Part shown: in pieces, positions 24,700-36,830 of the stretch
Layout of the letters: each line of letters begins with the position of its first letter
Position numbering within the stretch: position 1 is the first letter of the stretch
Source: Sympetrum striolatum
Taxonomy: Eukaryota; Arthropoda; Insecta; Odonata; Libellulidae
Length of the DNA stretch: 64,000 nt
Direction of reading: 5' to 3'
Assembly (NCBI GenBank): GCA_947579665.1
Contig: OX388348.1
Coordinates: forward strand, 5,766,001-5,830,000
The notes under the pieces: generated by a model
Database searches by the model: none
What the model was told of the DNA's origin: nothing
What the model saw: the letters and a program-made list of their open reading frames with translations, nothing else
Translations under genes and position numbers: made by a program

Positions 24700-26098
24700 C
24701 ACGCCCCTGAAGCTCCCCTATGCTGGCTGTACAATCGGCTGACGCCCTTAATGTCCGCAGCCACCAGATGGCAGCACTGAAGCTCGCCCTTTGAAACCAT
24801 ACTCTCATATGGAGCAAATGGAAAAAACAGCACGATTATGATACTTTATCCCTCTTTTTCTTTGAGGGAGTAGTATATACCAAAGATGGAATTCAGAGTT
24901 AGTGATTTATCCATTAATAACTACTTAAAACAATTGAATAAAATGGGCAAATTAGTAAATCCGAAGAATAAGTGCAGGTTGCCTTCAGGGCACACCACAA
25001 GTAACTTGTGAAAACATTATTCGTAGATCAGCGAAATTTATTCTGCTAGGATACACGGAAAATAATTGATCCTTAATAAATTACCAACGTTACATCTACT
25101 TCCAACTAGACCTTTTAAAACTAGAATCGCAGGATGCACATGGGTGGTCTGAAAAGTTTCCGACATTTCAACATTTCTTGACATGGTTTATGAAAATTTT
25201 CTGAAGATGTCTAAAGAATCTGGGTTTGGAAACTTTTCAGACCACCCTCGTATTTACATTTCCTGAAAACAAATCGAAGTTCCCATAAATAGTCTCCAGG
25301 AAATGAGTAAACGGTCAAATATTGTTGAAACATATATAAATCCAAGAGTATCAACTTTTAATGGCGTGGACTGCATTTTATCTTGGGGTGCCTGAAATGT
25401 GAAGTTAGGTTATACAATATATAAACATAAAGGATAGAGTGGTATAAAAATGTATTGACCAAACATTGAGTTTTAGACAGTTTCGCAAATTTCCTTTTCG
25501 CAAATTTCCTGGAGACTATTTCTGGGAACTTCGATTTTTTTTCAGGAAATGTATATACGAGGGTGGTCTGAAAAGTTTCCAAACCCAGATTCTTCAGACA
25601 TCTTCAGAAAATTTTCATAAACCATGTCAAGAAATTGTTGAAATGTCGGAAACTTTTCAGACCACCCATGTGCATCCTGCGATTCTAGTTTTAAAAGGCC
25701 TAGTTGAAAGTAGATGTAACGCTGGTAATTTATTAAGGATCAATTGCTTTCTGTGTATCCAAGCAGAATACATTGAACTTCGCTGATCTACGAATAATGT
25801 TTTCACAAGTTACTTGTGGTGTGCCCTGAAGGCAACCTGCACTTATTCTTCGGATTTACTAATTTGCCCATTTTATTCAATTGTTTTAAGTACTTATGAA
25901 TGGATCGCTAACTCTGAATTCCATCTTTGGTATTAACTACTCCCGAAAAGAAAAAGAGGGGAAAAAGTATCATAATCGTGCTGTGTTTTCCATCTACTCC
26001 ATTTGAGAGTATGGTTTCAAAGGGCGAGCTTTAGTGCTGCCATCTCGCGGATGCGGATATTTAGGGAGCCAAAAAAATTCAGCAGTTTCCAGTTCGTG
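24700..26098 (-). mobile_element. P/THAP9-like transposon, copy C (fold-back derivative)
   Basis: GTACTGGT is duplicated at 24692-24699 and 26099-26106 around a 1399-bp element starting CACGCCCCTG and ending AGTTCGTG. The left arm (about 24728-25308) and right arm (about 25502-26068) are near-identical reverse complements of one another. Both derive from the 3' part of the copy A type, while the outermost right end carries the opposite terminus. Only a short 3' remnant of the transposase region remains in the roughly 190-bp spacer. The target duplication shows that the rearranged form itself transposed, or that it rearranged internally after insertion. It lies in the DIP intron. Confidence 0.78.
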
Positions 26099-26106
26099 GT
26101 ACTGGT

Positions 26107-28576
26107 CAATGTACTAACCAGCGTTCATGACCAGGACCTGTAACCTGATGATCAGCTTGTAGATAGGAAACCGTCGTCGTGAGTATATAATTGGTAAAAT
26201 GGTGCTGTGGTAAAGGTATAACTGTTTTTTTTCCCTCAGGATTTATAATACATAAATATATTAAACTATATACAAAGAATAAACTCCAAATACCATCAAG
26301 AAACTAACCATCAGCAGCCGCTTTGCTTTATTGTATATTAAACTATGTTTTTTTAATGCCCAATTGTTTTGTAGAAGAAACTAAACGATATTTTTGTCGA
26401 AAATATGTTTCAAAATATCTGAACATACTAAGTCTACGAATTCCGTCCTTGGAATTGTTATTTTTCGACAATGGCTGATAAAACGTTTCAATTGATATTG
26501 AACATCTTTTATTACAAATAATCTAAAACTTGAAGGACTTCCAAACTGATGAGGGTTTCCTCCTACGACTTAACACAAATTAATCTTTCTGCTCACGGAA
26601 AAATCTCATTTTCAAATCAATTTTAACTCATGTTGCATGAATGATGACAATGCAATGGAAATTAAAATTGGGAATAACGTTTTAGTTTGCTTGTAGGGTA
26701 CGCCGGATGCTAGTATTGTATAACTCTTATTTATTACAAAATATGTTACAAATCTATCACGCAGTTCACAGCATAATTGTGAGGAGATCGTATTATTACA
26801 TTTTTACAAAGGTATTAAAATAAAAGATTGCCATTTTAAAATCTTTCACGTGATCTAATCTGTGTATGAACGGTTCGAAAATATCTTCAAAATTGCCTTA
26901 GATCGATACACTGTTTTAATTCATATCCGAAAATGTCCTAGATTTAGCGAATATCCCTATTTTTTCGTTCAGTTATGGCAGAGTTCATGCATATTAATTT
27001 TCGATGCCATCTGCTGATTAAGAGGAACTCGTCGAATTTTTCCGCCATGATATCCCGTGCGATCGCCTTTTTACAAACTGCGAGCGTTTTTTACACTCTC
27101 CGAGTCAAAAAAACTCGCTTTTTATTTATTCTTTTCTAAAGAAGAAAAGGCACATTTGAAAATATCCTGTTCGTGAAGCGTCACGTGCGTTCGCATCACG
27201 GATTTGGACGTCCTTTCATCCGTGAACAGTGATTGAAGGTATTTGATGACATCGATTTCCCAAAAAACAAAAGAATCCGATCGATTAAATATTCGAAAAA
27301 TGAAACGGGAGCCCCTGTACCGGCTGAATTTCATTATTCCTTGTAATGACATTTTTCCTCTTTCCTCTGTGCCCTTATAAAAATCTCAACTATTTGTATG
27401 ACTTGAAACTCGTTTAAAAAGTTCAGAAAAACGATCACTACCTAATCATTTTTGTTTCACCATGTACGCAATATTAACCCATTCTTGTTTTCTTATCCCT
27501 TACTCGGTGCTTCTGATTTTGTAAGTTTTTGTTGTACTTCATTTGAATATTGATTTTATTTATATTTACTAACAGTAGTTTTTCATCGCAGCGGTCACTT
27601 TCTTTACTTATTCGATCTCAGGGGTCAATCCATGAGAAGACGTGAAGCATCTCGTATTAAAATATACGAAGTTTTTAAGCGTCTTGGGCATCAAAGTTTT
27701 ATCTATATCAACGCATTGTTTATTAACATTACCGTGAAATAAAAGGGCTTTGAAAGCAATGTGTTACTTGAAATTGGTTTCTTCATTTACATTTTGCTGA
27801 TTGTGTACAAATAAGCTAGTAAGCTGCGTATGTTTTTAATATTATATTTTCACAAAGTCACTGAAATTTTTATACTAAAATTATTTAATGTGTTCTAATT
27901 TAGCACAATTGCGTGGCAATCACTGCACTAAGTGAAACCAATTCTCCTTTATTATTAAAGTTTTCATTAGTTTTAATTTCCACACCTTATTACAGACTGT
28001 TATATTTTTTACAACTGGCAATTATGGAGTTAGTCCTCTTATAAAATTGTTTACTAAAAATAGTGCTAGTATTTCTCATTATATACTAAACTCTAACGAC
28101 ATTTAAATAATTAGTTGTAGTCAAATATCTGGTCTTATGTTGAATCATATATCCTTAATCGTAATCATTATATTTAAAGTTGTAGGATCCTTCTTAAGGG
28201 AAATTTAAGTTTCAAGAAGCTTAAGGTCGCGTAGATTGAAATTGTGGGATTTTTTGTGGTCACTGAATTTTAATCCGTTATCCATAGTAGTTATTCATCA
28301 AATCTCGTAGGTATGTAAGTATAACAATCTCGTTTGTAGCTTCATAGTCCGCGATTGATTTCTCAACGTCATGGTCCTATGCAATTATGATCGTCGTAAA
28401 TATTTATTTTTATTGCAAGTGTATCAATGATAGTGGAGAATTGTATATTAATTCTTGAATCTGTTGATACCTTAATAAAAAGAACTTGCAAAACATTTTC
28501 TCCTCTTCAAAATTTCTTTAAAATCACGTTCCTAAATATTTTCGTATAAATAATTTAGAATGTTCGTTAATATATA
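26107..28576. other. Intronic AT-rich DNA
   Basis: No feature is recognised. Confidence 0.45.
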
Positions 28577-29450
28577 GGGGAGAGCGGGGCTAGTTGATAC
28601 ATTTTTAGGCTTTTCATTTTTGTAAATTTTTAGAAACAATCTACTTCGCCAATCTTATGAGAAATATAAGATTGAAGCATCCTTAATACATAAATGATTA
28701 TTTTCTGGGCTATCATTTAACTGCTTACTACACAGTTGTCATTTTTCAATGATATCCACAGTGTATCAACCTACCCCCACCTGGGACAAGTTGATACATC
28801 ATTAAATTAGTTGGTAAAAACAAACTTAAGCAAAAAATTTAGCAATAAAACATGTTATATTTCATTGGTTCAAATTTAATATAAATAAAAATTTTGAAAA
28901 TTAAGATGAATTCAATATTTAAAAAAAATCATTTTACTTGAAAAATAGTAATTTTTTTTACTTTTGCATACGATATTTTTCCTTTTTTGTATGTACGGAC
29001 CATGACTGGGCTATAAAGAAATAAAACGCAATCTGTTACAAATACTACATATAAAATACATTGTATCAACTTGCCCCTTTCGTTCTATATCAACTTGCCC
29101 CTTTAGCCGCCATTGCAAATTAATCGATTTTTAGGTTAAACAGAAGGTCCAATAGCGCAAATTAATACTTAATTTTAAAGTGCAATGTGTTTCAACATAA
29201 CAAACAAATCGTCTTGCCATGAATCCCGAAACAGTCGTTACAAGAGATATTCAAACGGTGATGAAAAATATTACTTTTCACATTCAAAAACAATGAAGTG
29301 AACACAGCGTCGTTCCTAGAAGAAGCACGGCACTCAAACTACACAAGTGCATTCCATGGGGTCTAGGAAGGCGTCTGTAAATATTCAGAGAGTGTTTACA
29401 AAATTACAGTGTATCAACTTGCCCCTGTATCAACTAGCCCCGCTCTCCCC
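28577..29450. mobile_element. 874-bp non-coding TIR element
   Basis: The ends GGGGAGAGCGGGGCTAGTTG (28577 on) and its exact reverse complement (to 29450) match for 25 bases. TATATA flanks both sides (28571-28576, 29451-29456), compatible with a TA or TATATA duplication. The motif TATCAACTTGCCCC or its inverse recurs inside, near 28761, 28783, 29062, 29086 and 29410, in addition to the two ends. The remainder is AT-rich and non-coding. It is a MITE-like element in the DIP intron. The superfamily is uncertain. Confidence 0.75.
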
Positions 29451-29456
29451 TATATA

Positions 29457-30599
29457 TATTGGTTTATTATAAATTTTAAAATGATGAAGGATATAGGTTC
29501 CATTACCAATTGATAATCTCGGTCTCGATTCTGCTATGATTTGACGTTACCCGATATTTTCATAAATGATATTGATTCTCATGTCAAAGATAGGTATCGC
29601 AATTTAATAAAATATGAAGAATACCTTTGTTCGCCAGTTTATTTCGTTTTTCTTAGCGGTAATTTATTCCTCGTCGTCTATTTATAGGCGATAGAGTAAA
29701 TCAGTTGTTTAATTTGGGTGGTATGTGCCGATCAATCTGGGGCCGAATTAATTCGTCATCGGAGCGTGTTTTTCATTGGAGTTCATTTCGATTGGGTTCA
29801 ATTATGTATAATAAATGCTCATTGGGGTCGATTTCTGGATTGATTGACCGAATATATTACTCAGCCGATCCGATTGCTTCCCCTTTACATCTCCCGGACA
29901 TTATATTCGCGTACTACCAATTCTATATGCGGGATTCTCACTTGTCCAGATGGCGCAAGATGAATTCAATCGATGTAATGAGGTTAAGGTTATTAAACTA
30001 ACGAAATTGATGGAGAATATGACCGCAATAATTTTCATCGATTCGTACGAACACTCTCATATTTCAGCGAAAAGTATTTCCTTATTTTGCTTGGAAATGT
30101 TTGAAATTTTGTATTTATCGTTCCGCGAGCAAAGCAATTGAAATGAGCAATTAATTAATATTTAGTGATGAAATCGATGACTAAATAAGATTAGAAATTA
30201 CAATTGGGTTAAAACTGGTTGATCTCCGTCATTTTGCTCGTTTCTCCTATCAAAATGGAAGATAAATAGTTTTACTAAAGATTCCCATTCATATATGGCA
30301 GTTGACCAATGTTATCTGTATTTCCATTAAATTGATTTTAACACGGAAGAATATTGTATTTTAGATGTGCCTAAATTTGGCTAATACTTTTCCTGATCTA
30401 TTTGAATCATTATTTAAATGCCATTAACATTCTATTATTATGAAATCCGATTGAATCAACATTATGAGATACGAGTAAAAGTAGCTTGCATACTGCAAGC
30501 ATATATTTAAAGTACTGTACTTAACAAAGTTTTATTTGGTATGGAAATTTAGAATATAGGAAACCAAATTTCTGTATATAAAAATCGATTCTGTATCCA
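29457..30599. other. Intronic AT-rich DNA
   Basis: Short frames at 29.70-30.14 kb have no recognisable domain. Nothing else is seen. Confidence 0.4.
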
Positions 30600-31320
30600 A
30601 GTGACCTGGTGTCGAGCCCAGGACTTTTTTAAGATGAAATTAAATTAAACTATTTGCTTCGGGGTAATCTGACCGTTTCTAAAATTCCAAGTCGATTATC
30701 GGGAATGCCTTGAGAAGAAATTCCGTATTTGCGTTTAATTGAATGGTAGAATACAAATCGTGCCCTGGCGTCTAACCAATGACCGTAAGTTAAAAGATTA
30801 ACTGTGTTTATGAAACATTCATTACTTCTGTTCACATATGTGGTCACAGAATTTCCATCTTTTTGATAAAAAAATCATTAAAAATTCTAAATTCCCGCAA
30901 TGTATTTCAAATAGTAGAGATGCCAGGTGTTGAACCTTGGATCTTTTGGATGATGTGAATACATATAAAGTAGAAATGAAACTTTACCCTAGTAGAAACC
31001 TAGTAGAAATTAACTTTTTAATTCAAATTTTGGAGTCGATATCTTACCGGGAAGGTCCTAAAATAAGACTTCAGTATCCCAATTTGAAAAGCATAGAGTA
31101 ATGTAAATAACACTCTGGAATCGAACCAAGGATCATCAGGGAAACTTTAAAGTACTTATATGAAATATGTTTATGATCTCTATTCATATGCCGGGTTTCA
31201 AGATTCCATGTTATCCGGAAAGGGCTCAAAAATATCCTAAAAATCGCCGCAATGCATTTTAAATAGGAGAATATTTGCCCTGACGTAGCGTCGAACCAAG
31301 GATAATCCTAGAAGATGTCT
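30600..31320 (-). repeat. Array of about 170-bp units with a tRNA-like B-box
   Basis: Five degenerate units recur at about 30611, 30768, 30928, 31117 and 31290 (spacing about 157-187 bp). Each has a minus-strand core like CCTTGGTTCGANNCC; the unit at 31110-31134 has the exact B-box GGTTCGATTCC. Units also share a segment resembling TTCCCGCAATGNATTTCAAATAG. A sixth partial unit with CCCCGCATTGCATCC lies at about 33270-33300, on the other side of the LINE. Similar cores at 7.13 kb and perhaps 36.73 kb suggest a dispersed SINE-like source. Confidence 0.5.
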
Positions 31321-31359
31321 TTGTTATTTTCGTCGGGTACATTTAAATTTAAACCCTGC

Positions 31360-33200
31360 AATCCGCCAGTGGCGCGTGGCAGGGGGTGTAAGACACCAAA
31401 ATACCTATCTAATCTGGAGAGCTATTAGCTTCTCTAATACTTCGTGGAAAAAATGACCAAAAGTAGCTCTGTCCTGGCAACTACTTCCCTGTATCGCTTT
31501 TTTGTTTTCTCTCGAAGGTCGCGTAGGAATATAACTTGGATGACAATATCTGTTATCTCCTCCCCGAAATCGGTTGAGATAAATTTATCAAAAAGCTTCC
31601 GTCGATATTCAAGTCTTCTATCACTAAGAGAATTCATTCCGAGGGATTCTATCATAGCCGAAACACTGCTGTCGAATCTGAAATCTCCCTTGACGAACCT
31701 TGCTGCGTTGAACCATCTCAAGATTGGAAATTATTCCTACTTCGTGAGGATCCCAAACCGCACAGCAATAATCAAGTAGAGGTCGAATTAGGGAAAAGTA
31801 CGCTATTTCTTTTACTCTCGGTGAACATCCCCTAAGAATTCTGCTGGCTAACCTTTGCGTTCTATTCACCTTTCCTACTACGCCTCGAATATGCTCTTTG
31901 AAGGAAATATTACTGCTGAGCGTAATTCCTTGATATTTATGATACATCACGAGCTCCAAGGAATTTCCTGAAATTCTGTTCGTTACGCAGGTAACGTTAG
32001 TGGACCGCGTAAAAGTCATGGTAACGCACTTCTTTACATTCAGCTCGAGCTGCCAATCACTACACCAACCCGAAATCATATTCAGATCGTTCTGCAAACT
32101 ACCAATGTCATCTTTAGTTACGATCTCCCTATACACAATTGTATCATCAGCGAATAACCTAACCTTGCATTTAACGTTATCCACAACATCGTTAATATAT
32201 ATCAGGAACAAAATTGGCCCTAATACACTTCCCTGTGGAACACCGGATGTGACGCGATCCTCATCAGATAAAATTCCGTCCAACGCAACTCGCTGCGACC
32301 TTTCCCCAAGAAACGACTTTATCCACTCAACAACTTTTCCGTTAATCCCGTAAGCCGTCAACTTATGAATTAATTTTACATGCGATACTCGATCGAAAGC
32401 TTTTCTGAAATCTAGAAATATGGCGTCTGTTCTTATACCCTTATCAGCTGCTCTAACTACATCGTAGAGAAAAAGGGCTAACTGGGTATCACATGACCTA
32501 CCTTTACGGAAACCGTGTTGACATTGACTAATTGCCCCCTTGTCACTTAGGAAACGCATTATTGAACTCGCTATAATGTGCTCGATAGTCTTACAAAATA
32601 TTGACGTTAAAGATATCGGACGGTAATCTTCAGGTTTCGAGGAACGTCCTTTCTTAGGAATTGGAGTGATATGCGCTCTTCTCCACGACATTGGTACAAC
32701 GCCTTCGTCCAAGGTTTTCCTATAGAATACGAAAAGAAGGGGAGCAAGCTCATTCGCCAGTGTTTGAATGACGAACGATGGTATACCTTCTGGTCCTTGC
32801 GCTTTTTTCTTGTCTACCTGTCTAACTTTCTTATTCCATACACCGATAACTCGATTGGTTCCATTTCTGAATCAACACGCATAGAAAATTTGTTCGCGCG
32901 TCCATCATCTAAAGTAAAGCTTTCCTGGTAGTGTCGATTAATTAGATTTGCTTTATCTAACGATTCAGTAACCATTAAACCCACGTCATTAACAAGACTG
33001 GGCACTGAAGACTGACCTCCTCGAGATTCTCGGACATATGATCAAAATTCCTTCTGGTCACCTCCTAAAGACTCTAAAAGAGTTTTAGATACATATTCCT
33101 GAAACTTATTCTGCGATTCATCCTTAACCAATCTTCGCATCTCCGAATATTTTTGTCGCTCAATATCAAAGTCTACTCCGATTTTCTTTTGCTTCTTCCG
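31360..33200 (-). mobile_element. 5'-truncated CR1/Jockey-like LINE
   Basis: The element reads on the minus strand from about 33200 to about 31360. It has lost its endonuclease and keeps the pre-RT linker, the reverse transcriptase and a short 3' end containing CCTGCCACGCGCCACTGGCG. It splits an array of B-box repeat units. No target duplication could be defined. Confidence 0.7.
31434..33170 (-). pseudogene. Non-LTR retrotransposon reverse transcriptase (broken)
   Basis: The longest frame (32712-31624, 362 codons from its first Met, but open upstream to about 32830) carries the RT blocks in order: RPISLTSIF (residues 31-39), QHGFRKGRS (65-73), DFRKAFD with the first catalytic Asp (101-107), GVPQGSVLGP (157-166) and the catalytic FADD (187-190). 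Upstream pre-RT sequence is split: a TGA replaces the Trp codon in an EFWSYV-like block near 33030, and a one-base frameshift lies near 32820. Downstream, near 31704-31715, another frameshift moves the C-terminal part (AARFVKGDFRFDSS) into the frame ending at 31434. No endonuclease is visible. It belongs to the CR1/Jockey/L2 group and is inactive. Confidence 0.85.
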
Positions 33201-33329
33201 CCGCGCGGGTATGCGCTGTTTCCAGCGAAATCTCGAACGTCACATCTCTTAATTGCCGAAAAACACCTAAAAAAATTCGAAAATCCCCGCATTGCATCCT
33301 GATGGAAAAAATCGGGATTTCGGGTATTT

Positions 33330-34454
33330 TTATATTTATATATAGGTGTATCCGGAAAAACGTCTATATACAATAGATGTTTCAGTTTAAGCCTCCTATA
33401 AGTAATTATTTAATTTCAGATTATAACATAAGCGATTACTTGATGGAAATACGCATCATAAATTTTTATATTTTTTACTATTTGAGTAAATTCAAGCATT
33501 TGTGATCTCGGAGCTTCATCGTTTGACCAAAAGCAGAATCTAAGGAATAACTTCTGAATATCGATTTTCCGTAATTAAGAAGACATTATTTATGTTCTTG
33601 GAACATAATTAACTGCAACATTTCCGGTTAAGTTTGTCTCAGTGCGAGTTAAGCATGTAAATACATCCGATGGGAATCAACTGATTTCTACTTGAATGTG
33701 TTTCTTGCTTCGCTGTAGGAAACTCGTTTGATAAAAAATGAAATTCGCTCATAATGGAAAGACAGTTTGTGATACGGCAATTTTATTTAATTGAAAATTA
33801 ATTCTAAGGTGAGGAAATTGCTAGGATAATTACTTAATGTTAGAAAATGTTACGAGAGAAATATTTAAAATGGTTGGAACAAGACCGGATATTTCATTTG
33901 CTAGAATGATATAACGCATTTCTTTCTTTCTGCAATTTCCTCATCTTCTCGGGGAAAATGCAGCTTTTATTTATTTGAATCTTGAAGAAGAGAAATTGCA
34001 TTTGAGGAGAGAAAACTGGTAAATGTAATATCACTGATATTGACCCTTTAAACGACAGACTAAATTCAAGATTTACTTCTTGGTCAAACAATTCAAAGAA
34101 TTTTGTTTAGAAAGATTTCGTGCTTTCCTGCTGGATACATCGTCTACCCGAGAGTACCTTCGAATTTTGTTTATTTTAGGTTTATAAAAACAACTAAATT
34201 GTGTAAATTTGAGGAGAAAAGGGAAGAATAAATGGGAAATCTTGAGGTTGTTGCGAAATCCACCGGTTCGTGTGGTTTTTCTAATGGTTATCCATTAGGC
34301 AAACATTACAAATCAAAGACGTTCCAGTTCTTAATTTCAGAATTGATGGGTGAGATCCATTTTTACCTGAGATTGAGTTTAATAGTAAAATTTTTCCAGA
34401 CATGTAATACAAATCACATAGTCTAAGATTTTCTGTAGGAGCTGTGCCACTCAC
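33330..34454. other. Intronic AT-rich DNA
   Basis: Nothing is recognised between the repeat-unit remnant at 33.3 kb and the Ig1 exon. Confidence 0.5.
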
Positions 34455-34662
34455 CCACGACTTGTATGTAGCCGACCCTGCTCCTCATTGGGTCCGTGTT
34501 GATCTGACACATGTACCATCCGCGGTCCGCTTCCTGGGCATTCCTTATGTGCAGGTACCACGAGCGGTGGTCGTTGTGCGACAGAGATATCCTGGGGTTC
34601 TGCGTTATCACGTTGTGGTGGATCGACAGTATTGTCTGAGTGTCCACCCTAACCCACGCCAC
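34455..34662 (-). CDS. DIP/lachesin-like Ig protein, exon for second half of Ig1
   Basis: This 208-nt internal exon has an acceptor TTTTTTCTGCGCACAG ending at 34663 and a donor G|GTGAGT from 34454. It starts in phase 0 and ends in phase 1. It begins VAWVRVDTQTILSIHHNVIT, with the core Trp of Ig1, continues NPRISLSHNDHRSWYLHI, and ends DRGWYMCQINTDPM...GYIQVV with the D-x-G-x-Y-x-C motif holding the second Ig1 Cys. The first Cys must lie in an upstream exon. The HNDH and CQINTDPM blocks are typical of DIP proteins, surface receptors in neuronal recognition. A 15.5-kb intron separates it from the Ig2 exon. Confidence 0.9.
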
Positions 34663-36659
34663 CTGTGCGCAGAAAAAAGAGTTCAATTATAAAGCTACAT
34701 TGCAGTAACAAGTATACCTATACACACATTTATATATGACAATAATGATGTTTTAGAATTAATAAATTAACGGCCTTATGCGTTACCAATTCTCCTCACT
34801 AATTTACTTATCTTAAGTTCAAGTGAATTCCATCAACTTTTCATTCCATTTTCATTTCTCTTCATCCATTTTCTTGCAATTCTAAATATTCAACAATTTT
34901 ACCAAATCCAAGTCTTCCTTTAGGACATCGCTCAACATTCTGCTCTCATCTATGCCTTGCAGAATAAATCACCACAATCGCTATCATAATAGCTTTTTAA
35001 GGGGGCAATTTAGCCGCTAGATGGGGAATAAATTGATTGAAAGCATCTTTGATGAATTTATACATATACTTACGGCAGTTCAATTGTCATACTAGTCATA
35101 CATTTGTTTAATCTCAGTTAACACATTAATAAAAATAATGATAATGATACTTCAGAATTTGGTGTTATGGCTGGTCGAAGAGTGATCTGAATTATCAAGC
35201 AAAATCATAACAGAAAATAGTGCTGTTTATGGCAAAAGAAACTGAAATATTTTGTATATTTATTGATAAATGTAAATATAAACAATTTACAGCAGTGATT
35301 TTTTATTGAACTAAATTAATAACATTTACTTTCATTTTCTTCGGTTTGTCACTTTTCACTCTCTCGATTTTTCAATTGAAATATTTCTTTACCTTTCTAT
35401 TTAAAAAATTACAAATTTCATTCGAGCGAAGGTTTTCTTTCTCAATTCAAATTCTGATACTCAAGGTATATGACATGTCTTATTTACTAAACTTATATTT
35501 ATATTTATTCTCATTTTGACCTCGAGGATATATTACGATGATGTAAATATGTAATACTGCTTAAATAATCCTGGTACTATGCGTGCATTTCAGGAAATAT
35601 GGTGCAACAGTGTGTGATTGTCTGAAATCGACAGGAATATTGTAATTATTTTGACTGAAAGAGGTTCAATGTCGACGAATTCGTGTATTCATGTTCAGAG
35701 CGATTAAAGCGGACTCATCTGACTTGCAATGTATACTCAGTCGTTGCAAACATTATCATTCCTTACTGAGCCATTTTATTCTGAAACAAAAAATGAAAAG
35801 GCTTTTTGCAGTTTGGCAGTTGTCGAGAGTTGTTAAACGTTCGAAACCGTTGAGCCGCATAAAATGGCTCCACTAAAGATCTGCATCAGAGAGGAGCTCT
35901 CTTTGTTGTCATGGTTACTCAGGTGGGAATAAAGCCCTTATATTAATTTAAGAGTAGTATTTCTGTGTAACCTACGGTTTTTATGAAACTCCTCCAAGTT
36001 AAGATTGACCAAATTAATTTTATTTTAGTGATATATCCAATTAACTCGATCTTTATCAAATTTTTGGTGATGCTATTGTATTAATTTGGCAATGAGATAT
36101 GTTAAAACGTAGCTTTTCAGATCAGTGGAAAGAAATCGCGAATTTGCCAAAAACGCGCAAAAAACTATTAATAGACCATAATATATATTATGAGTTTGGT
36201 AGTAGTATAATTAAAGTTATTCAAATAATTCCCACTTTTAAAATTGTTGTTTAAAGTTGTAGAACTTGTTTAAATTGTTCTTTATCTCGGTGCGAAATAC
36301 AAAAAGCACTTACAAACATTTATAGTTTGAAATTATAGGTGTTATAGGTTTAGAGGTGTTTATTTGACGCTGCACTTTTATGAAGAACCTCTGCTATAGT
36401 TAGTACCGAACACACCCTTCACATTATTCCTCCAAAATAATCGCTTTTCTTTCAGACTAGATTCACTTGAATCGATTCGCTTTGTAAAGTATAATGTCAG
36501 CCAGATTATCGTAGTCTATTTAATTACTTTGTTCCATTGACAATCGGCAAATCTCAAAAATTTCGAATATTAAATTATTACCCTTAATTGAGGGACCATA
36601 TATTATCTTATCTGATGCATATTATACTATCTGATGAAACTGTATTTAAATGTGGATGA
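34663..36659. other. AT-rich DNA, probably intronic
   Basis: The exon encoding the first half of Ig1 should lie upstream (higher coordinates). I did not find it here. Confidence 0.4.
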
Positions 36660-36830
36660 TCAGCTTTCCACGACCCTCGGAGAAAAAGTTGCAAACAGTG
36701 ACTTATGTTTATATTTTGGAGAGACTTGGGTTCAGTCCCCTTTTCAGATGAGTATTATCGCAAGTCCTCTGGCAAGTTGACTATAAATGCGATTAAAAGC
36801 TCATAGAAAGACGATATTTTACCTTTGTCA
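36660..36830 (+). repeat. Weak B-box repeat fragment
   Basis: CTTGGGTTCAGTCCCCTTTTCAG and the following TATAAATGCGAT...TTTGTCAG segment resemble the repeat at 7079-7290. Divergence is high. Confidence 0.25.

Noticed and set aside
34444..34692. 82-codon plus-strand open frame
   Set aside because: It is the antisense shadow of the Ig1 exon.
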